Origin: Oscillospiraceae bacterium
Lineage (GTDB): Bacteria; Bacillota; Clostridia; Oscillospirales; Ruminococcaceae
NCBI GenBank assembly: GCA_015067185.1
Contig: SVMZ01000002.1
Location: 62,001 to 126,000 of the forward strand
DNA length: 64,000 nucleotides
Direction of reading: 5' to 3'
The position numbers were made by a program, and so were the translations under genes. The notes under the pieces are model-generated. The model saw only the letters and a list, made by a program, of their open reading frames with translations, was not told the DNA's origin and searched no databases. Below are positions 25,979-35,175 of the stretch, piece by piece. The stretch's first letter is position 1. Each line of letters starts with the position of its first letter.

Positions 25979-28612
25979 GTGAGTAAAAAGTTTGTCTACA
26001 TGTTCACCGAAGGCAACGCAAGCATGCGTGAGCTTCTCGGCGGAAAAGGCGCTAACCTCGCAGAGATGACCAAGATCGGTCTTCCCGTTCCGCAGGGTTT
26101 CACCATTTCCACAGAGGCCTGCACTCAGTACTATGAGGATGGCCGCAAGATCAATGATGATATCCAGGCTGAGATTCTGGAAAACATCGTTAAGATGGAA
26201 GAAGTTACCGGCAAAAAGTTCGGTGATAAGGAGAACCCCCTCCTCGTTTCCGTACGTTCCGGCGCAAGAGCTTCCATGCCCGGTATGATGGATACCATTC
26301 TTAACCTTGGTCTCAACGAAGAAGTTGTTAACGTTATTGCTGCTAAATCCGGCAATCCTCGTTGGGCTTGGGACTGCTACAGAAGATTTATCCAGATGTT
26401 CTCCGACGTTGTTATGGAAGTCGGTAAGAAATACTTTGAGAAACTCATCGACGAGATGAAAGAGCAGAAGGGCGTTACCTTTGACGTTGACCTCACTGCT
26501 GACGATCTTAAGGAGCTCGCAAACCAGTTCAAGGCTGAGTATAAGAATCAGCTTGGCAAGGACTTCCCGGACGATCCGAAAGAGCAGCTCTTCGAAGCTA
26601 TTAAAGCTGTTTTCCGTTCTTGGGACAACCCCAGAGCAAACATCTACCGTATGGACCACGATATTCCCTATTCCTGGGGTACCGCTGTTAACGTACAGAT
26701 GATGGCTTTCGGTAACATGGGCGATACTTCCGGTACCGGTGTTGCTTTCACCCGTAACCCCGCAACCGGCGAAAAGGGCCTCATGGGCGAGTTCCTCATG
26801 AACGCACAGGGCGAAGACGTTGTTGCCGGCGTTCGTACTCCGATGCCTATCTCCCAGATGCAGGAGATCCTCCCCGAGGTTTATGAGCAGTTCCTCGGTA
26901 TCTGCAAGACCCTCGAGAACCACTATCGCGACATGCAGGATATGGAGTTCACTATCGAAGATAAGAAACTCTATATGCTCCAGACCCGTAACGGTAAGCG
27001 TACTGCTGCCGCTGCTATCAAGATTGCCTGCGATCTCATCGACGAAGGCATGATCACTGAAGAAGAAGCTATCATGCAGATTGACGCTAAGTCCCTTGAT
27101 ATGCTCCTCCATCCCACCTTCGATCAGAAGGCTCTTAAGGCTGCTACCCCCATCGGCAAGGGTATTGCTGCTTCCCCCGGTGCTGCTGCTGGTTCTATTG
27201 TATTTACAGCTGAAGACGCTGTTGTTCATGGCAAGAACGGCGAGAAGGTTGTTCTCGTTCGTCTCGAGACCTCTCCTGAGGACATCGAAGGCATGAAGTA
27301 CTCCCAGGGTATCCTCACCGTTCGCGGTGGACAGACCTCCCACGCTGCTGTTGTTGCTCGTGGTATGGGTACCTGCTGCGTATCCGGTTGCGGCGATATC
27401 AAGATGGATGAGGAGAACAAGCAGTTCACCCTCAACGGCAAGACCTATCACGAAGGCGATTGTATCTCCCTCGACGGTTCTACCGGTGCTATCTATGATG
27501 GACTTATCCCCACTGTTCCTGCTGATCCTAACAGCGGTTACTTTGGCAGAATCATGGAACTCTCCGATAAATATAAGACTCTCGGCGTAAGAACCAATGC
27601 AGATACTCCCGATGATGCTAAGCAGGCAGCTGCTTTCGGCGCACAGGGTATCGGTCTCTGCCGTACCGAGCACATGTTCTTCGATCCCGCAAGAATTGGT
27701 GCTTTCCGTGAAATGATCTGCTCCGAAACTGTTGAAGAGCGCAAGGCTGCTCTCGATAAGATCGAGCCCATGCAGCAGGCTGACTTCGAAGGTCTCTTTG
27801 AGGCTCTCGGTGGCTATCCTGTTACCATCCGTTTCCTCGATCCTCCCCTCCACGAGTTCGTACCCACCGATGAGGCTGACATCGAGGCACTCGCTAAGAC
27901 TCAGGGCAAGACTGTTGCTTACATCAAGCAGACCATCTCTGATCTCCATGAGTTCAACCCGATGATGGGTCACCGCGGCTGCCGTCTGACCGTAACCTAT
28001 CCTGAAATCGCTGTTATGCAGACCAACGCTGTTATTAAGGCTGCTATCAACGTTCAGAAGAATCATCCCGATTGGAAACTTGTTCCCGAAATCATGATCC
28101 CGCTGGTTGGCGAGCTCAAGGAGTTCAAGTTTGTTAAGGATATCGTTGTTAAGACTGCTGACGAAGTTATCGCTGCTTCCGGTATCGAGCTTGAATACGA
28201 AGTTGGTACCATGGTCGAGATCCCCAGAGCTTGCCTCACTGCTGATGAAATCGCTGCTGAAGCTGACTTCTTCTGCTTCGGAACCAATGACCTTACCCAG
28301 ATGACCTTCGGCTTCAGCCGTGACGACGCTGGTAAGTTCCTCCCCGCTTACTACTCCAACAAGATCTATGAGTCCGATCCGTTTGCACGTCTCGACACTA
28401 CTGGTGTTGGCAAGCTGATGGATATGGCCCTCAAGCTTGGTAAGCCCGTCAATTCCGCTCTCCACTGCGGTATCTGCGGTGAGCACGGCGGAGATCCCTC
28501 CTCTATCGAGTTCTGCAACAAGATCGGTCTGGACTATGTCTCCTGCTCCCCCTTCCGTGTACCCATCGCTCGCCTCTCCGCTGCTCAGGCTGCTATCAAA
28601 GCTAAGAAATAA
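25979..28612 (+). CDS. ppdK: Pyruvate, phosphate dikinase
   Basis: This 877-aa enzyme interconverts pyruvate, ATP and phosphate with PEP, AMP and pyrophosphate. In anaerobes it often replaces pyruvate kinase in glycolysis. The N-terminal ATP-grasp part (GGKGANLAEM; SVRSGARASMPGMMDT) is followed by the phosphohistidine domain (GGQTSHAAVVARGMG, about 452-466). The C-terminal TIM barrel holds GIGLCRTEHMF and CGICGEHGGDP. The start is GTG, with AGGAGG about 10 nt upstream. Codon use is strongly biased (highly expressed), which leaves an 891-codon antisense frame. A decayed copy of its last codons and terminator lies 3 kb downstream. Confidence 0.96.
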   Translation: MSKKFVYMFTEGNASMRELLGGKGANLAEMTKIGLPVPQGFTISTEACTQYYEDGRKINDDIQAEILENIVKMEEVTGKKFGDKENPLLVSVRSGARASMPGMMDTILNLGLNEEVVNVIAAKSGNPRWAWDCYRRFIQMFSDVVMEVGKKYFEKLIDEMKEQKGVTFDVDLTADDLKELANQFKAEYKNQLGKDFPDDPKEQLFEAIKAVFRSWDNPRANIYRMDHDIPYSWGTAVNVQMMAFGNMGDTSGTGVAFTRNPATGEKGLMGEFLMNAQGEDVVAGVRTPMPISQMQEILPEVYEQFLGICKTLENHYRDMQDMEFTIEDKKLYMLQTRNGKRTAAAAIKIACDLIDEGMITEEEAIMQIDAKSLDMLLHPTFDQKALKAATPIGKGIAASPGAAAGSIVFTAEDAVVHGKNGEKVVLVRLETSPEDIEGMKYSQGILTVRGGQTSHAAVVARGMGTCCVSGCGDIKMDEENKQFTLNGKTYHEGDCISLDGSTGAIYDGLIPTVPADPNSGYFGRIMELSDKYKTLGVRTNADTPDDAKQAAAFGAQGIGLCRTEHMFFDPARIGAFREMICSETVEERKAALDKIEPMQQADFEGLFEALGGYPVTIRFLDPPLHEFVPTDEADIEALAKTQGKTVAYIKQTISDLHEFNPMMGHRGCRLTVTYPEIAVMQTNAVIKAAINVQKNHPDWKLVPEIMIPLVGELKEFKFVKDIVVKTADEVIAASGIELEYEVGTMVEIPRACLTADEIAAEADFFCFGTNDLTQMTFGFSRDDAGKFLPAYYSNKIYESDPFARLDTTGVGKLMDMALKLGKPVNSALHCGICGEHGGDPSSIEFCNKIGLDYVSCSPFRVPIARLSAAQAAIKAKK

Positions 28613-28684
28613 TTTTAACTTTGTAACAGATGCGATCGCATAACCCAAAACTCATCCCCTCGGATTTTCTCCGAGGGGATTTTG
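28602..28684 (+). repeat. ppdK 3' end and terminator, direct repeat copy A
   Basis: This segment runs from the last ppdK codons (CTAAGAAATAA) through the terminator. It is repeated with about 85% identity by eye over the first 59 nt at 31667-31748. Most differences are transitions. Confidence 0.75.
28654..28684 (+). terminator. Terminator of ppdK
   Basis: ATCCCCTCGGA pairs perfectly with TCCGAGGGGAT across a TTTTC loop, then TTTTGG. Confidence 0.85.
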
Positions 28685-28768
28685 GTTATCTGCACGGAAA
28701 ACCATAAATCTCCTGTTATTCAGATAAAACAAAAGTACATTACGTAGACACAGCTGGAAGGTGTTTTG

Positions 28769-30046
28769 ATGAATACTATTATCAGAAATCTGCTAAAAGA
28801 TGTTGTGGTTCCCAAATTTGTAAGGGTTAAGCAAACCTTTGATGAAAACCATATCCCATCGGACAAAATAGCCAAAACGGTTTTTGAAATTTTATCGCAA
28901 AAGGAAGTTGGCCAATCACTTCGTCCTAACATGCGAGTTTGCCTGACCTGCGGCAGTCGCGGAATCGATAATATTGCAGAAATTCTGCGTGCTGTTGCTA
29001 CATTTTGCAAAAAACACGGGGCAGAGCCTTTTGCAATTCCCGCAATGGGCAGTCATGGCGGCGCTACTGCCGAAGGACAATTGGAGGTGCTTCATTCCTT
29101 TGGCATTACAGAGGAAACCATCGGCTGCCCTATCATATCTTCAATGGAGACAGATTGTATTGGGGAAACGGAAGAAGGGCACCCTGTTTTCATTGATCGG
29201 AATGCTGCCCGTTCTGATGGTATCATCGTCATCAATCGCATCAAACCCCACACCTCTTTCCGCGGTTCCTATGAAAGCGGACTGATGAAAATGATGGCCA
29301 TTGGTTTAGGTAAACAAAAGGGTGCGGAAGTCTGCCATGCAGCAGGCTTTCCTATGATGCATCATATGGTTCCGTTATTTGGCAATGCAATCTTAAAGCA
29401 TGCCCCCATCCTTTGCGGCGTGGGTATCCTTGAAAATGCTTTTGACCGGACAGCCCACATAGAGGCACTTTTACCTGAAGAATTTGTGGAAAGAGAGCCT
29501 GAATTGCTGGAGAAAGCCTTCGCTTTCATGCCTTCCATCGGTATTGCGGATTGCGATGTTTTGGTGATAGATGAAATCGGCAAAAACATCAGCGGCTGTG
29601 GTATGGATCCCAATATTTCCGGTGTCTTTGCCACCCCAGGAATGACCGGAGGTATTAAGGCACAAAGAAGATGTATCCTTTCTCTGACTGAAGAAACTCA
29701 TGGAAACGGCTATGGTATGGGTGCTGCTGATGCCATCAGTGAACGTTTCTATCGCGAACTGGATTTGGATAAAGTTTATCCCAACACAATCACCTCTACC
29801 TCTTTAACCTTTTCTAAAATACCGATAATTATGGATAATGACCTCAATACCATCCGCCTATGTATCCGAACCTGTAACGAGAAACACGCGGAGGGGCTCC
29901 GGATTGTACGCATACGCAACACCTTGTCTTTAAGCGAATTTGAAGTCTCTGAGGCACTTATTCCCATGGTGAAACAAAAGCCGAATATGGAAATTATTTC
30001 TGAATCTTATGAATTGCCCTTTGACCGAAATGGAAATCTCCTGTAA
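28769..30046 (+). CDS. LarA-like (DUF2088) protein
   Basis: This 425-aa cytosolic protein resembles the lactate racemase N-terminal (DUF2088) superfamily. It has FAIPAMGSHGGATAEGQ (about residues 89-105), INRIKPHTSFRG (about 155) and a GMGAADAIS segment near the C-terminus. True LarA uses a nickel-pincer cofactor with two catalytic histidines in a GRHR-type context. Here the motif is GSHGG, so the chemistry may differ. The start is the ATG at 28769, with GGAAGGTG 5 nt upstream. It is 31 nt before a glycosidase-like gene and forms a two-gene cassette bounded by the ppdK-end repeats. The reaction is unknown. Confidence 0.65.
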   Translation: MNTIIRNLLKDVVVPKFVRVKQTFDENHIPSDKIAKTVFEILSQKEVGQSLRPNMRVCLTCGSRGIDNIAEILRAVATFCKKHGAEPFAIPAMGSHGGATAEGQLEVLHSFGITEETIGCPIISSMETDCIGETEEGHPVFIDRNAARSDGIIVINRIKPHTSFRGSYESGLMKMMAIGLGKQKGAEVCHAAGFPMMHHMVPLFGNAILKHAPILCGVGILENAFDRTAHIEALLPEEFVEREPELLEKAFAFMPSIGIADCDVLVIDEIGKNISGCGMDPNISGVFATPGMTGGIKAQRRCILSLTEETHGNGYGMGAADAISERFYRELDLDKVYPNTITSTSLTFSKIPIIMDNDLNTIRLCIRTCNEKHAEGLRIVRIRNTLSLSEFEVSEALIPMVKQKPNMEIISESYELPFDRNGNLL

Positions 30047-30077
30047 TCATAAAAGGATTCAAACTGCGGAGGAAGTC

Positions 30078-31607
30078 ATGGAAAACATTATTAATTTAGG
30101 TAAAAAGCGTGAAATGTTTTGGGATAACTATTTGGTAGATGATAGCTTGACCACCGCCCAGAATCGTATGCAGAAGCCTGTCTGTATGGGCACTGTTTTC
30201 TGGCTTGATAATAAGTTGGAGGATAATGCCGTCAGTTATCCTTGTATTATGAAGGATGACAAGGGCTATCGTATGTATTATATTGCCTGGCACAGACAGC
30301 AAAGCAGTTTTAAAGATGATGAGATTTCCACTACCGTCTCCCGTGTCTGTGTTTTGGAAAGCCAGGACGGATTAAAATGGACCCGCCCTAATGTTGGGCT
30401 TTATGAATTTGAAGGGAACACAAACAATAACATCGTTATTCCGGAACAGGATTTTCGGGACAATGCCTTCGTTTTCTACGATACCAATCCAAATTGTCCT
30501 CCGGAGGAAAAATACAAATGCTTTGTAGACGGTATTCCCGCCAAGAATGAAGAAGAACGTCGCCGTCCCGGTGCTATGAAGCGTGGTCTGTGGTACTATT
30601 ACTCTGCCGATGGCTACAAGTTCCACTGCTATGGTCTGGTTTCCGTTTGCGGCAATTTTGATACTTTGAATACCGCTCGTTGGGATGGCGAAAGATATGT
30701 TGCTTATATCCGTAATTACCATGGCTTCCCAATGGATCACGCCAGCGGCGCAATTACCGTTAATGGTATTGAAGATGTAAACGCCCACTCAATTCCCGGA
30801 GCGGATAAAAATTTAGGTATCCGTGATATTCGTGTAATGTACTCTGACGACTTCCGCAACTGGACTCGCCCGGAGAGGATCCACTTTAACGATGAGCACG
30901 ACATTCCTATGTATACCAATAATGTTATCGTCTATGACAGAGCCCCTCATATTTTGATCGGCATGCCTGTCCGCTACTGTGAGAGAACGTCATGGACACC
31001 TAACTTTGATCAGATGCCCCGGGTGGAATTCAGAAAGGAATGCATTGCAGCCGGTCTCCCCCGTGAAGGGCTTGCCATTACCGACTGTATCTTTATGTGG
31101 AGCCGCGATGGAATGAACTGGGATCGCTCTATGGAATCTTTTATGACTCCTCGCTATGAAACAGCATATAACTGGGTTTACGGTGATTGCTATCCTTCCT
31201 ACGGCTATGTTGATGAAGGTGATGAAAATATCAATTTCTTTACTATCGAGTACTCCTGCGTGAAAAAAACCGGCAAACCTCTGGTGCGCCATAGAATTCG
31301 CAAGGACGGCTTTGGCTTTTATTGGTCTGGCGGTAAAGAAGAAACTCTGGTGACAAAACCCATCATTTTCGAAGGTTCTAAACTACACCTGAACTTTGAG
31401 GGTTCTGCTTTTGGTCATCTCTACGTCGAGGTTTTGACAGAGGATGGAAAGAACTCTCTTTGTAAGAGCTTTGAAATTTTCGGCGATAATATCGATAGAT
31501 TGGTTGCTCTGGAGGATGGTACAGACTTTAGCCGGTTTGCCGGCCAGCCAATCCGCTTGAAATTCACAATGCTGGATACCAAACTGTATTCCTTGAAATT
31601 TGATTAA
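30078..31607 (+). CDS. Beta-propeller glycosidase-like protein
   Basis: This 509-aa protein has the repeated sheet pattern of five-bladed propeller hydrolases of the GH32/GH43 type, such as SYPCIMKDDKGYRMYYIAW and LESQDGLKWTRPNVGLYEF. The last 100 residues form a probable beta-sandwich (LHLNFEGSAFGHLYVEVL). There is no signal peptide, so it acts in the cytosol or is a non-enzymatic relative. The ATG at 30078 has GGAGG 5 nt upstream; the track's longer start overlaps the previous gene. It is cotranscribed with the LarA-like gene, suggesting joint use of a sugar-acid or glycoside. The family is only loosely recognised. Confidence 0.6.
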   Translation: MENIINLGKKREMFWDNYLVDDSLTTAQNRMQKPVCMGTVFWLDNKLEDNAVSYPCIMKDDKGYRMYYIAWHRQQSSFKDDEISTTVSRVCVLESQDGLKWTRPNVGLYEFEGNTNNNIVIPEQDFRDNAFVFYDTNPNCPPEEKYKCFVDGIPAKNEEERRRPGAMKRGLWYYYSADGYKFHCYGLVSVCGNFDTLNTARWDGERYVAYIRNYHGFPMDHASGAITVNGIEDVNAHSIPGADKNLGIRDIRVMYSDDFRNWTRPERIHFNDEHDIPMYTNNVIVYDRAPHILIGMPVRYCERTSWTPNFDQMPRVEFRKECIAAGLPREGLAITDCIFMWSRDGMNWDRSMESFMTPRYETAYNWVYGDCYPSYGYVDEGDENINFFTIEYSCVKKTGKPLVRHRIRKDGFGFYWSGGKEETLVTKPIIFEGSKLHLNFEGSAFGHLYVEVLTEDGKNSLCKSFEIFGDNIDRLVALEDGTDFSRFAGQPIRLKFTMLDTKLYSLKFD

Positions 31608-31666
31608 TCCGTCAAATACAAAGGGAATTCACCCATAGCCAAATATGACCATTATCCCTCTGAATC

Positions 31667-31748
31667 CTAAGAAATAATTTTAGTTTTGCGACAGGTGTGA
31701 CCGCATAACACAAAATTATCCCCTCCGAGAAATCGATGGGGATTTTGT
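31667..31748 (+). repeat. Decayed copy of the ppdK 3' end and terminator, copy B
   Basis: CTAAGAAATAATTTTA matches copy A exactly for 16 nt and the rest is about 80% identical. It even keeps the AAG-AAA-TAA codons although no ORF leads into it. Upstream of the CTAAG the similarity stops abruptly. Confidence 0.75.
31718..31748 (+). terminator. Terminator of the cassette (from copy B)
   Basis: ATCCCC/GGGGAT and CGA/TCG pair around a GAAA loop, then TTTTG. The stem has diverged from the ppdK one but stays paired. Confidence 0.65.
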
Positions 31749-31753
31749 ATCTA

Positions 31754-31782
31754 TTGCAAAATATTCGCCCGTAAGGTATAAT
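31754..31782 (+). promoter_or_regulatory. Promoter of the SGNH hydrolase genes
   Basis: TTGCAA and TATAAT with a 17-nt spacer lie about 100 nt before the first SGNH gene. Confidence 0.55.
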
Positions 31783-31883
31783 AAATAACATTCAACATTT
31801 GTTTTTACCCGCTATTCGCAGGAAAACTTAAAATGGCCTAAGAACAATACAAAAAGAAAAATATAAACAGTACAGGTGATCCT

Positions 31884-33023
31884 ATGCAATACTTTGAAAC
31901 CTATACCTCCAACACTGTTGCCGGCAGCGGAAATCAGTTTTTCTTCCGTATGCCTCAGGATGAAATCCGGACAGGACGAATTTTCTATAAAATCTCAACT
32001 CCCGGTGAATATCATTATTCTCTCTTGTTTTCCAACATTATAGACAGTACCTTTGCCGACGGTACTCTCAGCCATAAAAATTTGATCTGTGATGAATGGC
32101 AGATTCACTCAGCACAAATAGGAAGGTGCTCCAAACCGTTTCCTCCAAAACTACTTTCCGAAATGACAATGAATGATAACTCCTCCCATGCTGATATTGT
32201 TGTTTCAGATCTACAGGAGATAACTTTTCAGGGAAAGAAACAAAAAACCGTTATGCCCGGAGAATTCTTTTCTTCTGATCCTGTAAAGATAGACTTTCAA
32301 AGAGATGATTATCTTTGTCTGGAGATGACTTTCTCCGGTGAAATGATTCCTTATCATGAAGAAACGCTTCTTCCCGTTTTTGTAAAACAGAACGATGAAT
32401 GGATTTATTCAAAACAAATGCCCGTTGCCGGAATGATCGGATGCGATAGACCCGTTTGTGCAAGAATTGGCTATGTTGGGGATTCTATTACACAGGGAAT
32501 CGGAACCGAACCAAACTCTTACTTACATTGGAATGCCGTGCTCTCTGAAAAAATGGGAGAACGGTATGCCTTCTGGAATTTAGGGCTTGGCTATGGCCGT
32601 GCAAATGATCTGGCCTCCGGTGGTGCCTGGCTTTACAAAGCACAGCAAAACGATATTGTTTTTGTCTGTTACGGTGTAAATGATATTCTGCGGGGCTTCT
32701 CTGAAGATCAGATCAAATCTGATCTTGCAGATATTGTACACACTTTAAAGAAACAAAATAAAACCGTAATTCTTCAAACAATTCCTCCTTTTGACTATCA
32801 GGATGAAAATATAGAAAAATGGAATAAGCTCAATCAGTATATAAAAACTGAATTATCCGATAAAGCAGATTTGATTTTTGATAACAGTCTCATTCTTTCG
32901 GAATGCAAGGAAAAAGCCCATCTGGCCAAATATGGCGGTCATCCCAATGCCAAAGGTTGCACTCTTTGGGCAGAGGCTTTATTCGAACAAACAGCCCTTT
33001 TTCTCAATCAGAATAATGTTTAA
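31884..33023 (+). CDS. SGNH/GDSL hydrolase with N-terminal accessory domain
   Basis: This 379-aa esterase has all four SGNH blocks in its C-terminal half: the nucleophile in YVGDSITQGIG (about residue 198), the glycine in NLGLGYGRA, the asparagine in YGVNDILRG, and the Asp/His pair (in place of the DxxH triad) in GGHPNAKGC. The first 190 residues form a beta-rich accessory domain as in some carbohydrate esterases. There is no signal peptide. Such enzymes usually deacetylate sugars. AGGTGAT sits 3 nt before the ATG. A second SGNH gene follows after 91 nt, so the pair may act on the same polysaccharide breakdown product. Confidence 0.8.
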   Translation: MQYFETYTSNTVAGSGNQFFFRMPQDEIRTGRIFYKISTPGEYHYSLLFSNIIDSTFADGTLSHKNLICDEWQIHSAQIGRCSKPFPPKLLSEMTMNDNSSHADIVVSDLQEITFQGKKQKTVMPGEFFSSDPVKIDFQRDDYLCLEMTFSGEMIPYHEETLLPVFVKQNDEWIYSKQMPVAGMIGCDRPVCARIGYVGDSITQGIGTEPNSYLHWNAVLSEKMGERYAFWNLGLGYGRANDLASGGAWLYKAQQNDIVFVCYGVNDILRGFSEDQIKSDLADIVHTLKKQNKTVILQTIPPFDYQDENIEKWNKLNQYIKTELSDKADLIFDNSLILSECKEKAHLAKYGGHPNAKGCTLWAEALFEQTALFLNQNNV

Positions 33024-33114
33024 GCTTCTTCTTTTCATATATCATAAGGCTTGATCTCCTCATTGTTTTTCTGTTTCCCACAATATAAATACAATATTTC
33101 ATGGAGGAATAAAA

Positions 33115-34188
33115 ATGAAAATTGAAAAGATCGATAAAAATTTTATTAAAGAAAACTATACCGAAACCGAAGACAGGTGCTGCTATGAGATTCCCTGCTG
33201 CGGCTTTGATTTGTATGGCGTTTTCTATGACAAAAAAAGAGGCCGTTTTATGAGAATGGACGGCGATGTAGCGGATCAAGTCAGTGAAGGTGTCTCCTAT
33301 CTTGCAACCAATACCTCCGGCGGCCGCATTCGTTTTTCAACAGATTCTTCTGTAATCGGTATTTCTGTTGCCTATTCCTCACTGGTGGAAATGTCTCATA
33401 TGCCGCTTACCGGCAGCTGCGGTTTTGCCTTGCTTGAAAAAATAGGCACCACGTATAAAACCGTCTCTCTTTTCCGCCCTCTGCACTCCGAAAAGCAGGG
33501 ATATACCGGTGAAGTTCTGATCAACGACCATAAAAGGCACGAATATATTCTGTACTTCCCCTTGTATAACGATGTGACAAAGCTTCAGATTTATCTTGAT
33601 AAAACCGCAACACTGTTTGAACCCGAAAAATACCGAAATATAAAACCGATCTTGTACTACGGCGCCTCCATTGACCAGGGCGGCTGCGCCAGCCGGCCGG
33701 ATTCCTCCTATACTGCCATTCTCTCCAAATGGAATGATATTGACTTTATTAATCTGGGATTTTCCGGTAATGCCAAAGGCGAACCCCTTATGGCGGAATA
33801 TGCCTCGAAAATTGACTGCAGCCTGTTCTTTATCGCCTATGACGGCAATGCTCCCAGTGCAAAATTTTTGGAGGAAACCCATTTCAAGTTTTACGAAACT
33901 TATCGCAAGATAAAAAAAGATATCCCAATTGTGTTCATGTCTGTTCCCTGTTTTGAAAATTTCCCGGAAGCCGCAGAACGCCGTGAGATTCTTAAACGCT
34001 CCTGCTTACGCGCAAAAGAACAGGGAGACAACAATATCTATTTTATCGATGGTGAAGGATTATTCGATGATAAAGACAGAGAAATGTGTACGGTAGAGGG
34101 AATTCATCCGAATGATCTGGGATTTTACCGTATTGCAACACATATTTATCAATTGTATAACAATATCGATGAACATTCCTGTCATTGA
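33115..34188 (+). CDS. SGNH hydrolase (second in tandem)
   Basis: This 357-aa protein has a beta-rich N-terminal domain of about 170 residues followed by an SGNH hydrolase fold. Its nucleophile block is LYYGASIDQGG (about 182-192), in which serine follows GA instead of the standard GD. The glycine block is NLGFSGNAKG, the asparagine block is YDGNAPS, and the last block is GIHPNDLGFYRIA. It resembles the family with the SGNH_hydro_2 N-terminal domain. GGAGG lies 7 nt upstream. It is probably cotranscribed with the SGNH gene before it and the GrpB-pyrophosphatase gene after it. The substrate is unknown; deacetylation of a sugar is the usual role. Confidence 0.75.
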   Translation: MKIEKIDKNFIKENYTETEDRCCYEIPCCGFDLYGVFYDKKRGRFMRMDGDVADQVSEGVSYLATNTSGGRIRFSTDSSVIGISVAYSSLVEMSHMPLTGSCGFALLEKIGTTYKTVSLFRPLHSEKQGYTGEVLINDHKRHEYILYFPLYNDVTKLQIYLDKTATLFEPEKYRNIKPILYYGASIDQGGCASRPDSSYTAILSKWNDIDFINLGFSGNAKGEPLMAEYASKIDCSLFFIAYDGNAPSAKFLEETHFKFYETYRKIKKDIPIVFMSVPCFENFPEAAERREILKRSCLRAKEQGDNNIYFIDGEGLFDDKDREMCTVEGIHPNDLGFYRIATHIYQLYNNIDEHSCH

Positions 34189-34235
34189 CTCTGCAGACAA
34201 AATTTTCAATAGCAATATCCACAAGGAGGTTCTAT

Positions 34236-35108
34236 ATGCTCGGACTGAAACGCGGAACGGTTATGCTCTGCGACCACGAAAAAGAATGGGAATCAGAAGC
34301 ACAGCGTACTATTGAGCGGCTACACGATATTCTTGGCCATGTTGCCAAAGACATCCAGCATGTGGGCAGCACTTCGATTCCCTCCATCAAAGCCAAACCC
34401 ATTATTGATATCGCTGTTGCCGTGGAAAACTTTGATGATATCCTTGCTTTAGAGTCTGAACTTAAAGCGGCCGGCTTCTACTACCGCCCCAACTCCTTTA
34501 CCAGAGATACGCAGATTTTATTCGCATGCGGTAATTTTTATGATGGCAGCGGGGATCTGCAGACCCATTTCATCCATGTTGTACTTTGGGGCAGTATGGA
34601 CTGGATCAACTATATCAATTTCCGTGATTATCTGAACAACAACCTTTCCGTGGCCAAGGAATATGAAGCGCTGAAGCTCTCCCTTGCCGAAAATGCTCCT
34701 GTCGACAAAGGCAGAGAAAAATATACATCCGGCAAACACAATTTTATCGTTTACACGCTGCGAAAGGCTCTTGTTTATTCTTATCTCGGGAAGACCGTTA
34801 CCCTACGGATGGATCGTCCTATTGGCTCAGTTCATCCTTCCCATGCAGATATCATCTATCCGGTTAACTATGGGTATATCCCCAATATTTTTGGCGGAGA
34901 CGGCGAAGAATTGGATGTCTATCTGCTCGGTGTCGATGTCCCTGTGAGAGAATACACCGCTGAAATCATTGCTATTATTCACCGCCGCGATGATGTGGAA
35001 GATAAGCTGGTAGCCGCCCCTGTTGGAATCACCTTTACCAAGGCTAAAATTGAATCCGCTGTGAGATTTCAGGAACAGTTTCACGACAGCTTTATCGAAA
35101 TACGCTGA
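34236..35108 (+). CDS. GrpB (UPF0157) nucleotidyltransferase-like domain fused to inorganic pyrophosphatase-like domain
   Basis: This is a 290-aa fusion. Residues about 1-175 match the GrpB/UPF0157 family (HVGSTSIPSIKAKPIIDIAVAV near 48-68), a relative of nucleotidyltransferases. Residues about 185-285 match the small clostridial inorganic pyrophosphatase-like family (RPIGSVHP, YPVNYGYIPNIFGGDGEELDVY, AIIHRRDDVEDKLVAAP). The acidic residues of the pyrophosphatase signature are kept. The ATG at 34236 has AGGAGG 6 nt upstream. The pairing suggests a nucleotidyl-transfer reaction whose pyrophosphate is removed in the same protein, but the substrate is unknown. Confidence 0.8.
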   Translation: MLGLKRGTVMLCDHEKEWESEAQRTIERLHDILGHVAKDIQHVGSTSIPSIKAKPIIDIAVAVENFDDILALESELKAAGFYYRPNSFTRDTQILFACGNFYDGSGDLQTHFIHVVLWGSMDWINYINFRDYLNNNLSVAKEYEALKLSLAENAPVDKGREKYTSGKHNFIVYTLRKALVYSYLGKTVTLRMDRPIGSVHPSHADIIYPVNYGYIPNIFGGDGEELDVYLLGVDVPVREYTAEIIAIIHRRDDVEDKLVAAPVGITFTKAKIESAVRFQEQFHDSFIEIR

Positions 35109-35120
35109 CAATCTATATAC

Positions 35121-35162
35121 CAAAAGTGCCTTCCCATATTTTCAATGGGAAGGCACTCTTTG
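35121..35162. terminator. Bidirectional terminator between GrpB-PPase and MATE genes
   Basis: AGTGCCTTCCCAT and ATGGGAAGGCACT form a perfect 13-bp stem at the junction of two convergent genes. Confidence 0.85.
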
Positions 35163-35175
35163 GTTTCATGATATT

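Noticed and set aside
25973-28648. 891-aa ORF antisense to ppdK
   Set aside because: Same cause as for purL. It covers the whole gene and has no recognised motif or ribosome site.
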